DNA from: Allantophomopsis cytisporea
Taxonomy: Eukaryota; Ascomycota; Leotiomycetes; Phacidiales; Phacidiaceae
Direction of reading: 5' to 3'
NCBI GenBank assembly: GCA_024752435.1
Contig: CP103025.1
Span: 1,240,001 to 1,304,000, forward strand
DNA length: 64,000 bases
Numbering within the stretch: position 1 is the first letter of the stretch; every line of letters begins with the position of its first letter. The position numbers were made by a program, and so were the translations under genes. Below, in pieces: positions 46,096 through 57,085 of the stretch. Under the pieces are notes generated by a model, which saw nothing but the letters and a program-made list of their open reading frames with translations, was not told where the DNA came from and ran no database searches.

Positions 46096-47378
46096 CGTTG
46101 CTTAATCCCTTCCCAAATCCTCAAGGAATCTGATTTAACCACAAGTAACAAAGAAAACATCTCAAAACTTGCCACACTATATACATTGCTGACAGGCGCA
46201 TGCATAGCTTACGAGATAATTCACGGGCCTCTGTCCCAAAGCCTGTAGTTGAAATAAGATACAGCGCCAAAAAGTCCCTATCGGGCTAACGGTAGATAAC
46301 ATATGTATCTGAAAGCTTGAAGCAGGCTCTAAGCTACTAAGCCAGCCAACCCTTGACGGCCGTGAGGGGCAGCGGGAAGCTCGAGGTTTTCTGTAGTAAT
46401 CACTCGTACGGTATGTAGTCGTCGCACACCAATAGATTACCACCTCGTCACCATTGAATGAGAACCGGTTCTTTGAGACACTTTATAAAATTATATCGGC
46501 ACTGAGGGATGAGAGAATCGTCGTTCACATAATCAGTTAAAAGATCTGGATCTCGGCCGGGTAGAACTTACCTATGCGCGAGCACCCAACACCCTTTCAA
46601 CTGGGATAAATGCGACAAGGATCAGAGAGACGCAGAACATGGGAGGTTGAATTCAAGTACGAGATACGAGACGCGTGGTGTGTGCAGTAAGTAAGCTATT
46701 CTTGCCGACACGGATAAATTGCAGCATTTCATTCAAGGCCGATAAGATCTTTCCATGCAAGGATGGGATACGTACAGGTATGTTTGTTCCACACCTATAA
46801 AGATACGGTGTGGTGATAAGTCTTGACGACGCATGGCTTTGCAGAATTTGGATGCCATCTCCATAAGTCCTGGTTACTTCTGGGTATATCATTGGTATAT
46901 TGGCTCGTATGAAGAGAAGATAGAGACAAATTCCGAAAGCCATAAATATCATAGCTATGTTCAACAAAATATTGCGCTTGGCACGATGGAGGATGACTAT
47001 TTGCTGTCTGAAAGGGCAAGCTTGGAAAACCATGCCAGTTTAGTGAGAAATGGTTGGGAGTGAAGACGTGCTATTTCGACCACAAGCTTAAATCATCCTC
47101 TCACATGTCAAAGTGACATATTCTCACTCATAATCAATGCTAACAGCTTGGGATATAATGGTTTCCATTGCATCGTATCATCTATATCTAGTTCACTTTT
47201 GTTGCGAACAAAGGCAAAAGATCAACTCAGACAAACGACGCAAGAACAAATCTATCTGAGCTTTATGCACGTCCATCAATCATAAATTTTCCACCTCGAG
47301 TATAGACAGGTACCAAGTGTAGATACACGCCCACCAGATCGTTGAACATTGTCAATTGAAAGCAGTAGAATTAGCGAC
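46096..47378. other. Intergenic region between tyrosinase and ZUO1
   Basis: The left part is the tyrosinase promoter, the right part the 3' flank of ZUO1. Open frames here (46177-46443, 46653-47033) have no support. Confidence 0.5.
46178..46183 (-). promoter_or_regulatory. Possible TATA box of the tyrosinase gene
   Basis: TATATA on the minus strand, about 85 bases upstream of the tyrosinase ATG. Confidence 0.35.
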
Positions 47379-48775
47379 TTAAGCAAGAGCCTTAGCCTCA
47401 CCATCCTTCAACTTGCCAGCATCGACCAATCTCTTAACCTCAGCAGCCCAAACGCTCTTGATCTCGTCAGCGACTTTGAGACCCTGGAGCTTACCAGCGA
47501 GAGCAGCGATCTCCTCTGCGTCGACCTTGCTCTGGATGAGGTCAACGTCGTTAAGAACGGCGTCAATTTGGGAAGCTGGAGCATCACCAGCAGCGAAGTA
47601 GTTGGCGTCCTTAACGGAACCCTTGAGGACACGCTTGTTCTTCTTGACAGCAGTCTTGGCAGCCTCCTTAGCCTTCTTGCCTTGCTCGCGCTCAATCTTA
47701 GCAGCTTCCTCGGCTTCCTTAGCAGCCTTGGCCTCAGCCTCCTTGGCAGCCTTGGCATCCTCGATGGCCTTCTTCTCAGCAGCCTCACGCTCGAGCTTCT
47801 TCTTGTTCTTAGCGGCGTTGGCTTCCTGACGGAACTTCTTGATACGCTCATCACCAGCAGAGCAGTCATCTAGAAGCTTACGGAGACGGGCAGAGTCCTC
47901 AGTCTTCTTCTTTTTGCGAGCATTGTTGTTCTTACGTTCGACGTGACGCTTCTGGTCACGGTTCTCGTTGTCATCTGGAACATCCTCATCCTGGTACTCG
48001 AAGGATCTCCAGGAGTCGAAGTTGTAGAAGAAATTGTAGAAGTCATCAACCTGCTCCTTGGTGCTGTTCTCGTCACCGAACTTTGGAACTGGCTGGATCT
48101 TGGAGAAACGACCCTCAGCCTTGAAGGTTGCACCCCAGAGCTTGTAGAAGTTGCCCTTCTGGGCCTGCTTCTTGGTTGGTGGCTCGACCTCAGCACGCTC
48201 GTCAACGGAGTCGAATTGGCGGCGCTTGACTGGGTCAAGGAGGACCTCAGTGGCCTTTTGAATACACTTGAAGAAGCTGTCATCCTCGGTGCTACCGGCG
48301 GCAGCCTTCTTGTCTGGATGATGACGGAGGACCTTCTTGCGGTGAGCGCGCTTAATCTGCTCCTCAGTAGCCTTGTAGCGATACTTAGAGAGACCGAGAA
48401 CAGCGTAGTGGTCCTGGCCCTTCCAGTCCTTGGCATCGCGAAGAAGCATGGATGGGTCTTCCGGCTCACTGATCTCACCAGCATCGTCGTCTTCGACCTT
48501 CTTTACGTTCTCCTGGGCTTGAATGCGGTCATCCTCAGAGAAGGTGCGCTTGTGGCGGGCCTAGAAGTTATTAGTAAAGCACAAACTTACGTGAAATAAC
48601 ATATGGGAGAACTTACACGACGGGCATGAGCGAGGAAATAAGGTCCGACTGGCTCAATGCTGCGCTCGGTGGCAGCGGAAAGAGTACCAATAGGCTTGAA
48701 ATCCTTCTCACCCGACCAACCCTCAGGTAGGACAGGAAGTGGCAGAGCAATCTGCGAGTGGGATTGAGACACCAT
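47379..48775 (-). CDS. ZUO1: Zuotin, ribosome-associated J-domain protein
   Basis: Two exons on the minus strand, 48775-48617 and 48560-47379, with a 56-base intron; 446 residues. The J domain (about 95-170) contains DHYAVLGLSKYRYKATEEQI and the HPD motif in HHPDKK, which stimulates Hsp70 ATPase. The UBD/zuotin-homology region follows (FDSWRSFEYQDE, RKNNNARKKKKTEDSARLRKLL), then a long Lys/Ala/Glu-rich helix that binds the ribosome. Zuotin with Ssz1 forms the ribosome-associated complex, which recruits Ssb to nascent chains in the cytosol. Codon use is strongly biased, consistent with high expression. It is divergent from MZM1 with 464 bases between the start codons. Confidence 0.95.
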
Positions 48776-49239
48776 TGTTGCGGGTTAAAGCTCAAAGCGA
48801 TGTTGTCGACAAAAGCGAGACAACTTGAAATATTTCAGGTCGTGAATGATTTTGACCCGGAAAATAGATGCTCCATACGCCGAGAAAATCTGACTGGCTC
48901 AAGCCTTCTCTCTGTGGACAAAAATTACCTTACCTTAGACATTTGTGCATGGACCTATTTGCGCTAACCTTTCATAGATTAGCAATAGTCAAACGGAATT
49001 TACCAGACCGTGGATCGCGGATGAGAGCCAATCCAAAAGGTATTCATTCCTCTTACTCCGACCTGATAAATCCATATTTCAAAACCACCTACACTTGTTC
49101 ATCTTGCCTCTCAGACCTGTGTATATTATACATACACGGCAATCTTTCAGCTATCCAGCCGTTGCATTACTCTAAGTTTCCCTGCGACAACAAGAAACAA
49201 TCAAAGAAAAGAATACATTGAGTCTATTATTTATTCAAA

Positions 49240-49706
49240 ATGGCACAGGCAATAGCGGCTTATAGAAGTGTTTTGCGATCCGCACATCTCGCCTTTCAAG
49301 GTTTGTACAAAGTCTCAAATAGCTAAATTATGTGACTTGGTGCTAATTATTTATACAGGTGACGTTGCTCTTTTGACTGCAGCCAAGCAGCAGCTCCGAG
49401 AGGGATTCCGCAAGAATGCTTCCCTGAAGCCTGATGACCCAGCAACTACGGCCGCCATTGAACATGCTCAGGGAGTAGCAACTGTTCTCAGAGCAAACAT
49501 TGTACAAGGAAAACATGAAGGAGACAACAAGTACCGTAAGTCTAGAATTCGCGCAAGAGTCCGCACGACACCAAATCTGGACAATACTTACTCACAACCT
49601 AGGTCTTCGTATTCACGAGCATACTGAGAGGGGTGATAATGACACTATTAAGATGCCAAATGGTAAGGTGGTCACCATTGACGGGAAGAAATGCACCGAT
49701 CCTTGA
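49240..49706 (+). CDS. MZM1: Mitochondrial zinc maintenance protein 1 (LYR motif, complex III assembly)
   Basis: Three exons, 49240-49300, 49359-49535 and 49603-49706; 342 bases, 113 residues. The start MAQAIAAYRSVLRSAHLAFQGD carries the LYR-type helix (here AYR). HAQGVATVLRANIVQG and LRIHEHTERGDND are highly characteristic of Mzm1/LYRM7. It acts in the mitochondrial matrix as a chaperone of the Rieske Fe-S protein before its insertion into complex III. The internal ORFs in this area are frames of the introns. A small GGGATCAT repeat lies just 3' of the stop. Confidence 0.93.
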
Positions 49707-50779
49707 TCTCAAAATCCAGCACGGAATACGGAGCGTAAATCGACAGGACACTCTGTACTTTCAATATAGGATCGCGGGATCATGGGATCATGGGATCTTG
49801 GGATGCGAGTTATGGGAGATTTGGGAAGTGTCTGTGTCTTCTGGATGATCCGAAATCCACTAGAACTCTACGCCTCCATTGCCAGAGGATGTTAAGCTTT
49901 AAGAGCATTATGTTACGAGGTAACCAAATTTATCGATCTCGATGGCCTTAAAACGACGATGTACTTCCTCAGCCTAGCCATTTCTTCTTCACTACAATGC
50001 TTGGATGCTGAGACAATCAGAGGACAGAGGACAGCACAAGAGATGATTGGCTGCAAGACATACTAATCTCCTCAATTTGAAGACCAGAACTCAATTTCCG
50101 ACAAGGGAGGCTTTGTGAAGTACGAACTGTGTCTGTCGCTTGGAGGTTACAGGAAACAAGCCTTTGTCGTTTTGCCACCTAATCCTAATGAAAAACAAAG
50201 CAATTTGCAAAGCTACTTATGTATTCTACGGGAAATCTTGAAGCAGAGGTCCAGCACGAAATTTCAAGTCACGAAACATGGTTAATTCATGTTACCCACA
50301 CCAAAAACGACATTCAGAAAAGTGAATAATAAGCATGATATCAACCAGGTGAATGCAGATCGGCTTAACCTTTGAGTCGAAAGATCTATTCAAAGCAACA
50401 ATCTATTGGAGTTCCTTAGTGAGAACAATGTTGTTCCATGATTCGAATACTGTAAATCGATTGATGCTCCACCACTGGTGCTCTGAATGATGCTCAGGGC
50501 GGTAATCGTGAGCAGTTGGAACAATCTAGATTCTTAATTGTGTAGTGAAAGGATGCCTCGGATACTCGCAACGTGGGATATCTGTAGTGCTGCGAGGCAT
50601 GTTGAAGCTGTTGTAGTGAGATGAGGATAGTGTAGACATGTCACTTGTCAAGATAAGTACCAGCACATCTAAAACCATAGTCTGTACAAATTGGGTATGC
50701 ATTGAAAATAACTATCCGCTGAATTAACCACCAAACACCATACGCCAACTTTTCTCAAGTGATGAACTACGACCAACCC
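49707..50779. other. Intergenic region between converging MZM1 and SLT11
   Basis: 3' flanks of both genes. No gene seen. Confidence 0.55.
49769..49803. repeat. Short tandem repeat, GGGATCATG-like
   Basis: Four imperfect copies of a nine-base unit 60 bases after the MZM1 stop codon, probably within its 3' untranslated region. Confidence 0.8.
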
Positions 50780-51910
50780 TTAGTTCCCAGCCAAGCTTGC
50801 ATATTGAGGCTCATCGGCACCAGGAGGAGCAGCTACAGCAGACATGCTTGCAATATCGTCACGCGGAGGCGCCTGGATGCGAGGCTGAGACTGACGAGTA
50901 TCACCAGCCTGCCCACCAGGAGCGGCAAAAGCAGAGCGGCCCTCTCGTCCGGTAGCCACACGCTCATCTCTATCCATAGTGCCGATGGGTCTTGGACGAC
51001 CCCATTGCACACGCAAAGGACAGCCAGCAATGACCGCTCGTCCCTGTAATTTCTCTGCAGCCGCCTCGGCACCCTCTCTTGTGGCGTAATTGACGAACGC
51101 ACAGTGTGACATGTGCGAGCAGACCAGCGAGCGCAGCTTGCCGAACGGGGAGAAGAAATCGCGGATCTTGTATTCGGGGAGATCATCCTCAACCCCGGTG
51201 ATAAAGAGTGATGTGATGGTCTGATCCTCCGGCGGTTGGATGTCTTTTACGCTGGGAGGCAGCTGTGCCGCACTTGGGAATGCCCGTCCCCCTCTGCTGG
51301 CACCCCGGCCTCCACGACCAGCACCTGCTGCACCGGCGGTCCTGCTGTCTCGTGTTCGTATTGGTCCCGCACCCTTGTTCAACGGTGATTCTGATCCCAC
51401 TGCCCCCTCGCCCTCTGGAGCCGCTATCCTCCTCTGCTTTCTGTAGTAGGGTTCGCTGTTTGCTAGCTTCCGGAGCAGTTCTCTTGCCTTCTCATCTGTC
51501 TTCTCATATTGCTCTACGTCACCCCGTCCATCCTCGATTTCCCTTTCGTGCTCTTGCGCATAGAACTCTCGGTTGACTTCGCTCTGTGGACCTGGAGCAA
51601 CCATCTTGAGAGCTGCATCTCTGACCGGAATCGTAAGACCATAGGCAAGATCGAGCATGCAGCACTGGCAGCAATTTTTGAGACGCGCGCATGTTAGACA
51701 GATATTGGTACGTTTCAGGCGAGAAGTTCGATCGTTCTTCCATCTGAAAACGGTGAAGGGACGCGTACAAAGCTTGCACTCTGCATCCGCGTTGGCTTTA
51801 ATCATTTGAACGTAGGGGTTTTCTGGGAGACAGCCATTCTCACAGATAGAAGGGAAGTCTGTTGACTCCCAGCCAGCTCTGTTGAGATCCTGCTTAATTT
51901 GTGGCGGCAT
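50780..51910 (-). CDS. SLT11: Pre-mRNA splicing factor SLT11 (ECM2/RBM22 family)
   Basis: A single exon of 376 residues. The N-terminal third has a Cys-rich zinc-binding region (ICENGC, CKLCTRPF, ICLTCARLKNCCQCC), as in Slt11/Ecm2 and RBM22. The middle is Gly/Arg-rich. An RRM follows at about 230-305 (SLFITGVEDDLPEYKIRDFF and CAFVNYATREGAEAAAEKL), then a Pro/Gln/Arg-rich tail. Slt11 sits in the active spliceosome and contacts U6 and U2 snRNA near the catalytic core. It is divergent from ERG6, with 1,053 bases between the start codons. Confidence 0.93.
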   Translation of the reverse strand: MPPQIKQDLNRAGWESTDFPSICENGCLPENPYVQMIKANADAECKLCTRPFTVFRWKNDRTSRLKRTNICLTCARLKNCCQCCMLDLAYGLTIPVRDAALKMVAPGPQSEVNREFYAQEHEREIEDGRGDVEQYEKTDEKARELLRKLANSEPYYRKQRRIAAPEGEGAVGSESPLNKGAGPIRTRDSRTAGAAGAGRGGRGASRGGRAFPSAAQLPPSVKDIQPPEDQTITSLFITGVEDDLPEYKIRDFFSPFGKLRSLVCSHMSHCAFVNYATREGAEAAAEKLQGRAVIAGCPLRVQWGRPRPIGTMDRDERVATGREGRSAFAAPGGQAGDTRQSQPRIQAPPRDDIASMSAVAAPPGADEPQYASLAGN

Positions 51911-52963
51911 TGTAAGAATACAAATATGTAGCCAAGTTGAGATGTTGTTTCGAATGTAGTGAGAAGTCGATACTGTGCTGTTGATGTGTTGTTGTTGGAA
52001 ATATAGAGTGGCACGGCTATGCGTGGAGTCGTGGCTGAAAATGAGTTGTATGGATCTCGAATTCTATCTCGCGCACCTTGATCGCGATTACACAGTCGCT
52101 TATGATAGCAAAAATCAGCCACCGTTATCAGACTCAGACGTGGACACAGACGTGGACAAACTTGCACGTGACCCTACCTAGCTCATGGCCCTAAGTGTGT
52201 AGTCTCCCCGCAGACCCTTGAGTACGTGAGTAATTAGTAGCCGAACAGAATCAGGTATTCTCTGCATCATTCCCATGCAAATCGTCTGTAGTAAAGGGGT
52301 GAAGATGTGCGTGAGTCGAGTCAAGTCGAGTCCTGTTTCGTACTCGTGTTCTCAAGTCTTAGCACCTACAAAATGGCCGGTGACAAAGACTGTCACTTGA
52401 TATGGTCGGTCTACTCAGGGATGGCTCAGTTTGGGATTAAAAATATGCAATAAAGGCACGACCATCATAAAATATATGTGAACCCGAATACGCTGCAAGG
52501 AAATACATCCAGATACATCATGGTCAGACGATTTATCTCGATTCTGACTTAATTACCTTACCCTTTACCTTTACTTACCCCAATTCGGAACCCGAGTACG
52601 AGACAAATCTTCCATGGTTTATCTCCTGAGGCACAGATTCGCACCCTCACTCAGTCTGACTACCTATTGCTTTACCCGGTCAATGCTTGACTTGTCCAAG
52701 AAAGCTATGGTATTTGTACCACTATTGGCTTAGTCTGCGTCGTTATGACAGGGGTGAGGTGTCTACCCAGCTGCAACTAACAGTTATCCCCAAATTTCTC
52801 AACGCGCACCTCCACGATATAAACACTTGTGCCGAATCCCTCTCTTTCGCTGATCAACTCAACTTTCTCTTCTTCTCCTCTCCATTCAATTCAACATCAT
52901 CCTCCTCCCTCAACCTCATCTCTCTCTCCCAATATTCAATAAATACCTTTGTAATATTTCACA
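51911..52963. other. Divergent promoter region SLT11/ERG6
   Basis: A CACGTG lies at 52165-52170, on the SLT11 side. The ERG6 side carries the CT-rich promoter listed separately. No gene seen. Confidence 0.6.
52840..52963 (+). promoter_or_regulatory. CT-rich core promoter/leader of ERG6
   Basis: Some 120 bases before the ERG6 ATG are strongly pyrimidine-rich, with CTCTTCTTCTCC-like runs, ending in an A-rich start context (TTTCACAATGGCT). This is typical of highly expressed fungal genes. Confidence 0.55.
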
Positions 52964-54264
52964 ATGGCTCCAGGCAAGCTCGAACAAGAGGATCACTCCC
53001 GTGATGCTGCCTTCAACAAGGCTATGCACCAGAACTCCTCCAAGTCTGAGGGAGGTTTCCGTGCTATGTTGGGAAAGGACCACGGCGCTCAGAAGGCTGC
53101 CGTTGACGAGTACTTCAAGCATTGGGATAACAAGGCCGCAAAGGATGAGACCGAGGCTGACAGAGAGGTATACAATATAACCCCCTGAGATCTTATCTGG
53201 AGCAATGCGCTGATTTGAGTCCCTTCTCTAGGCCCGCAAAGCCGAGTACGCCACATTGACTAGACAGTGAGTAATTACATTGATGTCATCCGACGCAATA
53301 TCTGACGTTTTCACAGTTATTACAACCTTGGTACCGATTTGTACGAATATGGATGGGGTCAATCTTTCCACTTTTGCAGATTCGCGTACGGAGAGCCATT
53401 TTACCAGGCCATTGCCCGCCACGAGCACTACCTCGCACACGTTATCGGTATCCGTGAGGGCATGAAGGTTCTCGATGTTGGATGTGGTGTTGGTGGACCA
53501 GCTCGTGAAATTGCTAAGTTCACTGGCGCACACATCACCGGCCTGAACAACAACGATTACCAGATTGAGCGCGCAACAAGATATGCTGCTAAGGAGGGTC
53601 TCTCTGATCAATTGGCCTTCGTTAAGGGAGATTTCATGGTACGAAAATATGCCGTACTGCATCAATGTCCCTACTAACTAGATGTTAGCAAATGTCCTTC
53701 CCAGAAAACTCCTTCGACGCTGTCTACGCCATTGAGGCTACCGTTCATGCCCCATCTCTTGAGGGTGTCTACTCTCAGATTTTCAAGGTCTTGAAGCCAG
53801 GTGGTGTTTTCGGTGTCTACGAGTGGCTCATGACCGACAACTATGACAACGAAAACCTCCACCACCGCGAGATTCGTCTCGGTATTGAGCAGGGTGATGG
53901 AATTTCCAACATGGTCAAGATCTCCGAGGGTATCGCTGCCATTAAGGCTGCCGGTTTCGAGTTGGAGCTCCACGAGGATTTGGCCAAGAGACCAGATGCC
54001 ACCCCATGGTACTACCCACTCGCTGGTGACTTCAAGCATATGGGAACCATCGGTGACTTCTTCACCATTGCCAGAATGACCAAGTGGGGTCGCGGTCTTT
54101 CTCACAAGTTCATTGGTGTCCTGGAGATGCTCAAGCTTGCCCCAGGTGGAACTCAAAAGACTGCCGACAGTTTCGCTGTTGCCGCTGATTGTTTAGTGGC
54201 TGGTGCAAAGGAGGACTTGTTCACTCCTATGTACTTGATGGTTGCTCGCAAGCCAAAGGCTTAA
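52964..54264 (+). CDS. ERG6: Sterol 24-C-methyltransferase
   Basis: Four exons, 52964-53167, 53232-53266, 53317-53638 and 53689-54264; 1,137 bases, 378 residues, the family length. The enzyme adds a methyl group from S-adenosylmethionine to C-24 of zymosterol in ergosterol synthesis, on lipid droplets and the endoplasmic reticulum. The sterol-binding segment YEYGWGQSFHFCRF is intact. The SAM-binding motif I is VLDVGCGVGGPAREIAK, and EATVHAPSLEGVYSQ plus FKVLKPGGVFGVYEW follow. The second exon is 35 bases and the introns are 50-64 bases. Codon bias and CT-rich promoter both indicate high expression. Confidence 0.97.
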
Positions 54265-54729
54265 ATCTTCGACGATAGTCGGTATATATCGATACAAAAA
54301 CCTAGTTCGGCCTTGAAAATTTGGTGCGGATAAGGATGCTGCTTTTATGTTTGGAATATTGCATTCATGGCCGTAACAGGCCTTTAATAGGGGGATAACT
54401 GTAGAAAGTGTTGTAATACCAGGTCACGCAAAACTGCGTTGGCGTTCTACGCCTGTATGTATAGGTACTAATGATCAGATGAAATCTAAGAGTTGGACTG
54501 CATGACTTGAATGCAATATTATTTCTACCATGAGTGCAACCACAACTTTTCAATAAAACAAATTTTCATAAAATTCTGATCATTGACAAGCAAGAATGTC
54601 ATGAGTGTCCAGTGTGAAGCAAGTGATATCGTTGATGCTATCTCATAGCACAACATAGAAGCAAACGCCCTATAACTTTTCTGACCCCAACGCCGTCGCT
54701 AACAAAGGACTTTTATCCTGGTATATTCG
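54265..54729. other. Intergenic region between converging ERG6 and the SR-protein gene
   Basis: 3' flanks of both genes. No gene seen. Confidence 0.6.
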
Positions 54730-55689
54730 TTATCTTCCTCTACTCCTTGGTCCCCTGTCCCTACTTCTGCTTCGACTTCTGCTAATGCTCCTACTTTTAT
54801 CATCGTAGCTACTGTAACTGCTATAACTCGGGCTTCTCCTACGCCTTCCACCACCTCCACGTCTCGGCGGTGATCTTGATCTCGAGTCAGATCTAGAACG
54901 AGTTCTATGACGTCTCGGAGAACGGGATCTAGACACAGAGCGGGGCCTATAAGTATCGAGGTTGCGTCCTCCCCTACCTCGTCGTGCTGATCTTCCAGGT
55001 CCAGAAATCGGCGATCGACGGCCCGCCGCAGTGCTCCCTCCCATTGAATTCGGTCCCCATCCTCGTGTTCTTCTAGAGTCCATCGGTCTCCGAGGTGGCG
55101 ATGGCGTTCTTCTGCTTCGTGGCAACACTGTTGATACAGTTATAATCCCGCCATCAAGCTGCGCCTCGTGCATATGCGCAATTGCTGCCTCGGCGTCGTC
55201 TTCGGACGTGAACTGGATGTATGCTGTACCGCGGTTCGTCATGACTGTGAACATCAGCATATGATAACATCCATGATTCAGTAAACCATCACTCACATTG
55301 CCTGTTCATAGGAACCTCCAAGCTTTGAATTGTGCCATATGCGCCGAAGATCTCGGCGAGGTGAGCCTCATTTACATTTTTTGAAAGCTTCTCAATTACA
55401 ATCTAGTGAACCCAAGTTAGTCGCAAGCTCGTCGCATCGATTATGACATCCATACCTTGCTGCTTCTTGGTGGTCTTGGTGACGGGCTGCGCGTTAAGCT
55501 TCTCGAGTAGCTTCGAGAGCTTCGACTTGGAGATCGTCTGCGACGCAGCGTAAGGCTCGTAGAACGCGAGCGCGAGCGCGCAGAAATTGAGCGCCGTGGG
55601 GATCTCGAGATGTCTCTGGTGCGTTCTGGGGATACCGGGGTGCGCGACCGACTGAGACTGCGGCCTCGAGAGGAAGATCGGGAGCTCAT
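54730..55689 (-). CDS. RNPS1-like SR protein (RNA-binding splicing factor)
   Basis: Three exons on the minus strand, 55689-55456, 55402-55297 and 55244-54730; 855 bases, 284 residues. Residues 1-78 are an Arg/Ser domain, rich in RSRS and SPRR. The RRM spans about 79-150: IVIEKLSKNVNEAHLAEIFG, YGTIQSLEVPMNRQF, NRGTAYIQFTSEDDAEAAI and HMHEAQLDGGIITVSTVLP. The MNRQFMTNRGTAYI segment is typical of RNPS1. The C-terminus is a second Arg/Ser and Gly/Arg domain. RNPS1 is part of the exon-junction-associated ASAP complex and promotes splicing in the nucleus. The short open frame at the old exon boundary is intron sequence. Confidence 0.88.
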
Positions 55690-57085
55690 TGTTTGTTGAA
55701 CTGCGGTGAGGGCAAAGGGCGTAATTTGGTGATGATGATTCGCTTGGGTCCGGGCGATCTTTCTGTTCGTGTCCCGATAACCCGAATTCAAGTTGCGACT
55801 AGGTAAATGCTGATAGCTTACATACATACATACATATTATATGATATCTCCTGCATCACAAGAGCCTTGTCTTCAGCCCTCTTCGTACTACCTCAATTGT
55901 CACAACGTGCAGACTTCTCACGAAGAGGTGCGCAATCGAGATTCATGCGTTATTGGGGGTTGCATTCGGTGAAATATTCGCCCTCCCATGCCAATACTCT
56001 CTAGTCAGCCTTAAACCAATTCATGAAGTCTCCGGGATTGAGTGCTATCCGAGGGGAGGGAACGGACGGGCTGGGAGCTGGCAAAGCCAAATCAATGTAT
56101 TTCTCGAGCAAGGGTGCAATTTACCAGAGCCAGTAATGACTGTCAGTTTGGTGGTCTTCAAAAATCTTTTTTTTCATTTTCATTTTCATCTATGCTTACT
56201 CATTTGCAAGTTTTTCCCCTGCCTTGGGTGTCCTAAGCCAGGTCCTGGATCAGTCTTGGGGTCAGTCTTGGGGCCAGTCCTGGGTCAATCCTCAAATCTG
56301 GGTTGATGGTGTTGTGGTTAACAGCCTTGTTAATTCTTGCACATTGGTTGCTCTCTCAACGCCATCAGCATCCATGTATCCTCGGTCTGTACCGAAGGAT
56401 AAAGGAAAGACGGCGACTGGAGGTACGAGACGGCAAGGTAGCGAGAAGATGTCAAAAGAGGTTGACGTCCCCAGCATTCTGCTTTAGAATTCTGTATAGA
56501 ATCTGCACTTGCTTAATAATTTCCGCTGACTACATTATCACAGTCACATTTACATGTTGGGCGGTTCTGGAAGGAAGGGCGTGCTTCACCAAAAGCAATG
56601 AGTTGTCTCCCAAACAGGCCATATGTACTCATATTCGAGCCAGGGTTAACCACTCCACTTATGCGGCAATAGGCACGTCCCATGATAACCCCCAATGTTG
56701 ATGCTTTTGATTAGATATTATTTTCATGGCAATACCAATCGTTTTTGATCCTGTCCCGGAGTCTTATCAGATTGTCTGGATACGTGTACGATCGACAGTA
56801 ACTATCCCTTGTAAAGACTTGATGGCAATGCAACACACCATGGAGCCCGTAATATATTCAGACTTGGCATGTCAGTATCACAACTACCACATCCTGGACT
56901 GATTGCCCGCAGCATTGCAGAACTTTTCAAGTGAGCGTTCAGTATATTCACCTTCGGGGGGTGTCCAGAGTAGATTTGGGATTTCTGGTTCATAATATGG
57001 GTAAATACTTCCTGTACGCAAAATGTTAAATAGGCGGCATCTCCAGTGATGTTTTTCAATCTTGAACGGTAAGGAAAATCACATT
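55690..57085. other. Divergent intergenic region
   Basis: Promoters of the RNPS1-like gene and the membrane protein gene, with the minisatellite listed separately. A TTTTCA repeat tract is at 56166-56190. No supportable gene. Confidence 0.55.
56242..56288. repeat. Minisatellite of about 12 bases
   Basis: About four imperfect copies of a CAGTCTTGGGGT-like unit. Confidence 0.8.

Noticed and set aside
47943..48599. A 218-codon plus-strand frame across ZUO1
   Set aside because: An antisense shadow of the biased zuotin coding sequence; Leu/Val/Glu low-complexity product.
57062..57085. An upstream start for the membrane protein
   Set aside because: The first codon there is TTG, not ATG; the ATG at 57086 is used.
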